Below the pieces are notes generated by a model that saw only the letters and a list, made by a program, of their open reading frames with translations, did not search any database and was not told the DNA's origin. Shown here piece by piece: positions 13,195 through 17,919 of a DNA stretch of 17,919 nucleotides. The stretch covers positions 1 through 17,919 of the forward strand of contig CAZAXD010000033.1 in NCBI GenBank assembly GCA_964489015.1, in the 5' to 3' direction. The position numbers were made by a program, and so were the translations under genes. This DNA is from JAPYWM01 sp964489015 (GTDB lineage: Bacteria > Bacteroidota > Bacteroidia > SpSt-205). Numbering within the stretch: the first letter of the stretch is position 1; every line of letters begins with the position of its first letter.

Positions 13195-14786
13195 AATCGA
13201 TAACTGAACTGAGACCCGATGAGGTGACCAGAATCCTTGAGCAGCAGCTCGCGGGCGTCCTGACACAAAAGGAGCTAGAAGATACGGGCGTCGTTCTCCA
13301 AGTAGGGGATGGTATTGCGCGCATTTATGGGCTGTGGGAGGTACAGGCGGGCGAATTGATTGAATTTGAAAGCGGCGCCCGGGGGATTGTCCTGAACCTA
13401 GAAGAGGACAATGTCGGGGCGGTTGTGATGGGCCGTACCGAAAGCATTCACGAGGGGGACAAGGTCAAGCGGTTGTACCGAGTAGCCTCTCTGCCGGTAA
13501 GTGAAAAGATGCTGGGCCGCGTCATTAATCCCCTTGGAGAGCCTTTGGACGGAAAGGGACCTATCGAAGGGCCGTACTACGAATCGCCCTATGAGCGCAA
13601 AGCACCGGGGGTTATCTTTCGGCGTCCGGTCAATCAGCCCCTACAGACTGGAATAAAGGCTATTGATGCCATGATCCCGATTGGGCGGGGACAGCGCGAG
13701 CTTATCATTGGGGACCGCTCTACGGGTAAAACCGCGATCGCCATCGATGCTATCATCAACCAGCGAGAGAACTACGAACGAGGCGAACCGGTATTTTGTA
13801 TTTACGTTGCCTGTGGTCAAAAGGCGTCTACGATTGCGCAGGTTGTGGCGACCTTAGAGAAGTATGGCGCTATGCCTTACACCATCGTGGTAGCGGCATC
13901 TGCTGCGGATCCGGCGCCCCTTGTCTTCTTAGCGCCTTACGCAGGGGCTGCAATTGGAGAGTACTTCCGCGATAGCGGTCGGCATGCCCTCATCGTGTAT
14001 GATGATCTCTCTAAGCAAGCGGCTGCATATCGGGAAGTGTCGCTCCTTCTGCGACGACCACCTGGACGGGAAGCTTATCCTGGTGATATCTTTTACTTAC
14101 ACTCTCGTCTGCTGGAGCGCGCAGCTAAGATCATCGACGATGATTCGGTAGCCAGTCAGATGAATAACCTGCCTGAAAGCTTTCGTTCGATGGTGAAGGG
14201 CGGCGGTTCGCTTACAGCCCTGCCTATTATTGAAACGCAAGCTGGTGACGTAGCTGCCTACATTCCGACGAACGTTATCTCCATTACGGATGGGCAGATT
14301 TACTTAGAGCCTAATCTCTTCAATGCGGGGGTTCGTCCTGCGATCAACGTAGGGATATCGGTGTCTCGGGTCGGGGGAGCCGCTCAAATCAAGCCCATGA
14401 AGCGTGTAGCGGGACGCCTCAAGCTAGAACTAGCCCAGTACCGCGAGCTAGAGGCTTTCGCCAAGTTCGGTTCGGACCTTGATCCTGCTACGATGCGTCA
14501 GATCGAGCGCGGCCGCCGTCTTGTTGAGCTTCTCAAACAGCCCCAATATCAGACGGTCAAAGTCGAGCATCAGGTAGCGGTCATTTTTGCGGGGACACGA
14601 GGCCTTTTAGACAAGCTGCCTGTCAAGAAGATTCGTACTTTCGAGACGCAGTACATTCAGTTTTTAGAGGCGGGCCATCGTCCCTTGCTAGATAAAATCC
14701 GGGCAGGCCAGCTTGATGAGAGCATGGAAGCGCAGCTCGAAGCCGCTGCCAAGCAAGTGCTAGCGGGATTGGGTGTAACTGCCTGA
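13191..14786 (+). CDS. atpA: ATP synthase F1 subunit alpha
   Basis: A 531-residue alpha subunit with the non-catalytic nucleotide site. Visible are the N-terminal beta barrel (DNVGAVVMG), the P-loop GDRSTGKTA (residues 174-182), VYDDLSKQAAAYREVSLLLRRPPGREA with the DELSEED-free hinge and the Walker B Asp, and VGGAAQIKPMKRVAGRLKLELAQYRELEAFA with the arginine finger in the alpha core (VGISVSRVGGAAQ). The P-loop has Ser where nearly all alpha subunits I know have Gln (GDRQTGKT). Length is slightly above the E. coli protein (513). Start overlaps the atpH stop (ATGA), and atpG follows after four bases. The partner atpD is not in the window. Confidence 0.97.
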   Translation: MKSITELRPDEVTRILEQQLAGVLTQKELEDTGVVLQVGDGIARIYGLWEVQAGELIEFESGARGIVLNLEEDNVGAVVMGRTESIHEGDKVKRLYRVASLPVSEKMLGRVINPLGEPLDGKGPIEGPYYESPYERKAPGVIFRRPVNQPLQTGIKAIDAMIPIGRGQRELIIGDRSTGKTAIAIDAIINQRENYERGEPVFCIYVACGQKASTIAQVVATLEKYGAMPYTIVVAASAADPAPLVFLAPYAGAAIGEYFRDSGRHALIVYDDLSKQAAAYREVSLLLRRPPGREAYPGDIFYLHSRLLERAAKIIDDDSVASQMNNLPESFRSMVKGGGSLTALPIIETQAGDVAAYIPTNVISITDGQIYLEPNLFNAGVRPAINVGISVSRVGGAAQIKPMKRVAGRLKLELAQYRELEAFAKFGSDLDPATMRQIERGRRLVELLKQPQYQTVKVEHQVAVIFAGTRGLLDKLPVKKIRTFETQYIQFLEAGHRPLLDKIRAGQLDESMEAQLEAAAKQVLAGLGVTA

Positions 14787-14790
14787 GCGT

Positions 14791-15636
14791 ATGTCATCCG
14801 GTGCCCTAAAAGAGCTGCGAGGACGGATTCGCAGTGTCATCTCCATCCAGCAAACGACTCGGGCGATGCGGATGATCTCCGCTGTGAAGCTGCGCCGAGC
14901 CCAGGATCGGCTCCTACGCTTCCGCCCTTACCGAGAAGCTACCCAACTCTTTCTGAATACCCTCTTTTCACAGCTTGAGGAACCCACTGCGTACCAGCAG
15001 CCAAATCCCGCTCAAAAGAGTCTGTACGTCATCCTTTCCTCTAGCCGGGGACTTTGTGGGGCGTTCAATAGCAGCTTAGTACGCTGGCTTGGGCCCCAAC
15101 TCCCTCCCCCGTCTGAAGCCGACCTCCTCATCCTAGGCAAAAAGGCCTACGAGCTCCTCAAGAAGAGTAGCTATGCTATCCAGTTTGAGGATGTATTTGG
15201 CAGTAAAGAGATCCCGACAGAAACCGTTCAGGCCTTAGCGAATCGCCTTCTATCGGCTTTTTTAGCGGGGCAGTACCGGGCGATCTATCTCGTCTATAAC
15301 CGCTTTGGAGGGATTGGAAGGGCCAAGCCGGTCATAGAACCCCTTCTCCCCCTCGATCCTATCCCCACGTCAGGGGGGGACTTCCTAAGCGAGCCTAGCC
15401 CAGAGAAGCTTCTGGATGCCTACATCCCCTTGTATGTGGAGGCTGTACTTCGCAGCGCTGTACAAGAATCGGTTACAGCAGAACACGCAGCCCGCATGGT
15501 AGCGATGCAGGTTGCCTCCGATAACGCCGACGAGCTTCTGCGAAACTTGCGCTTGGCTTATAATAAAGCCCGTCAAGCCGCCATTACGAAAGAACTCCTT
15601 GAAATCGTTGGCGGCGCTGAAGCCCTCAAGGGCTGA
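14791..15636 (+). CDS. atpG: ATP synthase F1 subunit gamma
   Basis: A 281-residue gamma subunit, the rotating shaft of F1. The N-terminal helix (LRGRIRSVISIQQTTRAMRMISAVKLRRAQ, about residues 9-38, shortened here to its key run IQQTTRAMRMISAVKLR) and the C-terminal helix (AARMVAMQVASDNADELL then LAYNKARQAAITKELLEIVGGAEAL) form the antiparallel coiled coil; SSSRGLCGAFNSS at about 87-99 is the Rossmann-like core motif. Length is normal. Last gene of this atp operon: the stop is followed seven bases later by a strong palindrome. A small inverted repeat, AGCCCTcaAGGGCT (15621-15634), falls in the last codons. Confidence 0.97.
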   Translation: MSSGALKELRGRIRSVISIQQTTRAMRMISAVKLRRAQDRLLRFRPYREATQLFLNTLFSQLEEPTAYQQPNPAQKSLYVILSSSRGLCGAFNSSLVRWLGPQLPPPSEADLLILGKKAYELLKKSSYAIQFEDVFGSKEIPTETVQALANRLLSAFLAGQYRAIYLVYNRFGGIGRAKPVIEPLLPLDPIPTSGGDFLSEPSPEKLLDAYIPLYVEAVLRSAVQESVTAEHAARMVAMQVASDNADELLRNLRLAYNKARQAAITKELLEIVGGAEALKG

Positions 15637-15643
15637 TGTCTTT

Positions 15644-15677
15644 GGCACGGGATGAGCCCATGGGCTCATCCCGTGCC
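15644..15677 (+). terminator. 34-bp perfect palindrome after atpG, probable transcript-ending hairpin
   Basis: The arm GGCACGGGATGAGCCCA (15644-15660) is followed without a break by its exact reverse complement (15661-15677). Adding the flanking TTT and GAA, with one G-U pair, lengthens the possible RNA stem to about 18 pairs with a four-base loop. It lies seven bases after the atpG stop, the usual place of an operon-ending hairpin, but no U-tract follows on either strand. It could therefore stop transcription by another means, protect the 3' end of the atp mRNA, or be a protein binding site for the next gene. Confidence 0.6.
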
Positions 15678-15701
15678 GAATGCCGACAGATGAAATTTGG
15701 T

Positions 15702-15709
15702 TATATTCG
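15702..15709 (+). promoter_or_regulatory. Near-match -7 box before the giant secreted protein gene
   Basis: TATATTCG differs from TAnnTTTG at one base and is followed by four bases (CTAG) and the GTG start, the same spacing as the nuoI and STAS boxes. No -33 element is evident. The one mismatch makes this less certain than the other boxes. Confidence 0.5.
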
Positions 15710-15713
15710 CTAG

Positions 15714-17919
15714 GTGAGGGCGCTTTTTGGGCTCAGCTTACTAGGTCTATTGCAAGCCAAGCATATCGCAGGTGCCGAGCTTTATTATACCTGTACCGAT
15801 CCAGTACAGCATCGCTATGAGTTTGAGCTATGGCTCTATCGTGACTGCACAGACCCCACAGGAGCGGACTACGACAATCCCATTAACATTTTTGTATTCA
15901 CAGGCACTGGCAACCTGTACCTATCCCAGGCGGTGTATTTATCCAGCGCAAGGCCGTGGGACCCTGCTGGGGTAGAGGCTTGCTTTCTTCAGCGGCCGGG
16001 AACCTGCTTAGAGGAGGGGGTCTACCGATTTACGCTGACACTGCCCCCTAGCGCCAGTGGCTATTATGTGGCTTGGGCCCGCTGCTGCCGAAACGCCACG
16101 ATTACCAACCTCCAAAACCCCGTTTATGAGGGTATCACGTATTTAGCGCAAATACCGCCGGCTCGCCGAGCCACTTGTAATAGTGCGCCTCGCTTCGTCA
16201 ATAGGCCGCCCTTTTTCTTATGCAGCGGTCGAGACTTCTACTTCGATCAACAAGCCACCGATCCGGATGGTGACTCGCTGGCATATCAGATTTCAGCAGC
16301 TTATCACAGTGTAAATGCGGGTGGACAGGGTGCTGTGCATACGTCCTTGGGGCTACCTGTCGTCAATGCTAGCAATCCCATGGGCCCCCCTCCTTATCAG
16401 ACCGTGGTGTATGCCCCAGGATACTCGGCGCAGCAGCCTTTTGGCCCGGGTGGGACCTGTCATATCGACCCGCAAACAGGCCTTCTACATGTCTACGCCC
16501 CCAACCCAGGGCTCTACGTGGTGGTCATCTCCCTCTTAGAGTACCGAAACGGGCTGTTCTTAGGTGAAGTGCGGCGGGATATGCAGTTTTATGTAGCGCC
16601 TTGTCGAGCGCCTACACCGCCTCCCCTCGTTAGCCACCAGCTGGGCACGCTTAGTACACGAGGCGATACGATTGTTATACCGGCAGACGCTTCCTATTGC
16701 TATCAGGTTCTTATCCAAGACACGGCGCCTCCTCCTGATGGCGTCCAACTAAGCTATACCCTAATCCCCCCTGGTACGGCCCAAATCCTCCAGACGAATC
16801 CCCTTCTTTTACAGGTATGTCGCCGCGAAAGCTGCCAGGATACGGGGCGTGTACTGCCGCTCGTGGTGATTGGCCGTAAGACCGAACGCTGCGGTACCAC
16901 AGAAGCCCGAGATACGGTTTTCGTCGAGATACAAATCCCAACCCCTCGTACGCTAAGCCAGTATGTAGCGCCCCCCGCGCTAGCACAAAGCCAGAATGCT
17001 TATCTGGTACCCTTAGATAGTCAGGTGTGCACGCCGTTTTGGGTAGTGGCCACCCCAGCCAATCCGCCCGCTAGCGTCCAGATCATGCCAACCCATCCCC
17101 AGAGTGCTACGCAGGTACAAACTTTCTGGCGGGGTGATACGCTCTTTGGTGAGCTCTGTTATCGGGCGGGCTGTGAAGCTTTATCCACACCTATTTCGAT
17201 CATCATCGAATCTCGGGCAAGCAATCCCTGCCGCCCCCTACTTGTGCAGCGTGATACGCTTCACTTTTTAGCCTACCTGGCCCCCAACCCACCCCCTGCC
17301 GTGACCTTCTTATCAGCGGATAGCCTATTGTGGCGCCCAGAGAGTTTGTATTGCTTAAGGCTACAAATCACCGATAGCCCACCACCCTCCGCCCATGCGC
17401 TGTATCTGACGGCACAGCCCGCCCTTGTGGACATCGTGTCGGTGAATCCCACGAGGGGGCAGCTAGCTTGGGAGGCGCTGGTCTGTCTGAGGCCCCACTG
17501 CAAAGCCATCTCGCAATGGATAACCCTTGTCGCTGAGATCCGGGACTCCATGGGGTGTGTAGAGGTTCACCGGGCCTATGACACTCTGCAGGTTTACGTA
17601 GAGAGCCGACCCACCTACCCCCCTATCATCGAGACGCCAGACTGGTCGAATCTAGCACCTTTTGCCGCTACGCCCAACTTTAGCTACTGTGTGCCCATCT
17701 CGGTTTGGGATACGACCCGCAACGGTGGCATCCTCACCTTAGCGGCGCAAAGCGCGATTCCCGTGGTACTAAGTTCCAGCCAGAGCCCAGGCGAGAGTCT
17801 TAGCACCCAACTGTGCTTCACCATGAGCTGCGACCTGAGCCCGGATAGCGTATATGCTATCCTGCTTACGGCCACTAATACCCCCCCTTGCGCCCTGGCT
17901 CCGCCACCAGCGGTAGAGA
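15714..17919 (+). CDS. Giant secreted protein of the gliding-motility-associated type (3' end outside window)
   Basis: The frame is open for 735 codons and runs off the window. An in-frame TAG directly precedes the GTG at 15714, so GTG is the first possible start. Residues 1-19 (RALFGLSLLGLLQA) look like a short signal peptide. The N-terminal region has landmarks I know from large Bacteroidota surface proteins annotated as gliding-motility- or T9SS-associated: YEFELWLYRDC, RCCRN (Cys124-Cys125), TDPDGDSLAY (Asp183-Asp187), and LEYRNGLFLGEVRRDMQF (about 275-292). After residue 320 at least four Ig-like repeats of about 110 residues follow, each with four cysteines. These features suggest an extracellular adhesin or filament-like protein exported by the type IX system; the C-terminal sorting domain that would prove this lies outside the window. 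Codon use and GC look like those of the neighbours. Confidence 0.8.
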   Translation, partial: MRALFGLSLLGLLQAKHIAGAELYYTCTDPVQHRYEFELWLYRDCTDPTGADYDNPINIFVFTGTGNLYLSQAVYLSSARPWDPAGVEACFLQRPGTCLEEGVYRFTLTLPPSASGYYVAWARCCRNATITNLQNPVYEGITYLAQIPPARRATCNSAPRFVNRPPFFLCSGRDFYFDQQATDPDGDSLAYQISAAYHSVNAGGQGAVHTSLGLPVVNASNPMGPPPYQTVVYAPGYSAQQPFGPGGTCHIDPQTGLLHVYAPNPGLYVVVISLLEYRNGLFLGEVRRDMQFYVAPCRAPTPPPLVSHQLGTLSTRGDTIVIPADASYCYQVLIQDTAPPPDGVQLSYTLIPPGTAQILQTNPLLLQVCRRESCQDTGRVLPLVVIGRKTERCGTTEARDTVFVEIQIPTPRTLSQYVAPPALAQSQNAYLVPLDSQVCTPFWVVATPANPPASVQIMPTHPQSATQVQTFWRGDTLFGELCYRAGCEALSTPISIIIESRASNPCRPLLVQRDTLHFLAYLAPNPPPAVTFLSADSLLWRPESLYCLRLQITDSPPPSAHALYLTAQPALVDIVSVNPTRGQLAWEALVCLRPHCKAISQWITLVAEIRDSMGCVEVHRAYDTLQVYVESRPTYPPIIETPDWSNLAPFAATPNFSYCVPISVWDTTRNGGILTLAAQSAIPVVLSSSQSPGESLSTQLCFTMSCDLSPDSVYAILLTATNTPPCALAPPPAVE
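16698..17891 (+). repeat. Four degenerate tandem four-cysteine domains inside the giant protein
   Basis: Cysteines of the protein fall at residues 329, 369, 374, 393; 439, 482, 487, 506; 547, 591, 596, 615; and 659, 701, 706, 726. Each unit is C-x(39-43)-C-x(4)-C-x(18-19)-C, with a period of 110, 108 and 112 residues (about 330 bases). Units open with a hydrophobic or aromatic residue and Cys (YCYQV, VCTPF, YCLRL, YCVPI), and the middle pair reads VCRRESC, LCYRAGC, VCLRPHC, LCFTMSC. Other residues have diverged strongly, so the DNA is not visibly repetitive. The fourth unit may be cut by the window end, and more units may follow. Confidence 0.85.

Noticed and set aside
16560..17551. Several short minus-strand frames in the last 2 kb that could be taken as small genes.
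   Set aside because: They lie opposite the continuous plus-strand frame of the giant protein, which has family motifs and regular cysteine repeats.

Overview
The window looks like core chromosome from a member of the Bacteroidota or a close relative, with GC content somewhat above 50% by eye. Four things support this. Perfect TAnnTTTG (-7 type) promoter boxes lie before nuoI, guaB, the STAS gene and atpF. Almost no gene has a Shine-Dalgarno sequence. Several proteins have forms I know from Bacteroidota: a MauE/DoxX protein of the BT_3928 type, a DppB-like permease with the GQRSD N-terminal region, and a NuoI of the short DIDMAKCCFCGLC-like form. The window ends in a large secreted protein of the gliding-motility-associated type. 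The genus cannot be told. Coding is extremely dense: about 180 of 17,919 bases lie outside genes by my count, and many genes overlap by 1-77 bases.

Layout. (1) Positions 6-4076, plus strand: a small coiled-coil protein, zapA and rny (RNase Y), then a DoxX/MauE membrane protein and a lone dipeptide-type ABC permease, all overlapping. (2) Positions 4068-5997, minus strand: nuoI, nuoJ, queD, folE, two complex I subunits followed by two pterin/7-deazaguanine enzymes. (3) A 46-base divergent gap at 5998-6043 carries two outward-facing promoters. (4) Positions 6044-12120, plus strand: guaB, then a membrane-bound PP2C/SpoIIE phosphatase, a STAS protein and an RsbW-like kinase (a complete partner-switching module), then ruvB and queG. 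(5) Positions 12150-15636: atpF, atpH, atpA and atpG with their own promoter, without atpB/atpE or atpD/atpC. (6) A 34-bp perfect palindrome. (7) From 15714 past the window end: a giant secreted protein with a GTG start and no stop in the window. Its sequence contains at least four degenerate tandem domains with nearly invariant cysteine spacing.

The genes serve division and RNA turnover (zapA, rny), respiration and ATP synthesis (nuoIJ, atpFHAG), queuosine or folate-type pterin chemistry (folE, queD, queG), purine synthesis (guaB), DNA repair (ruvB) and a stress- or envelope-type signalling switch. The most interesting signals are the -7 boxes placed only 3-9 bases before start codons, which imply leaderless or near-leaderless mRNAs, the four-cysteine repeat of the giant protein, and the sigma-less partner switch. 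I saw no tRNA, rRNA, CRISPR array or insertion sequence.
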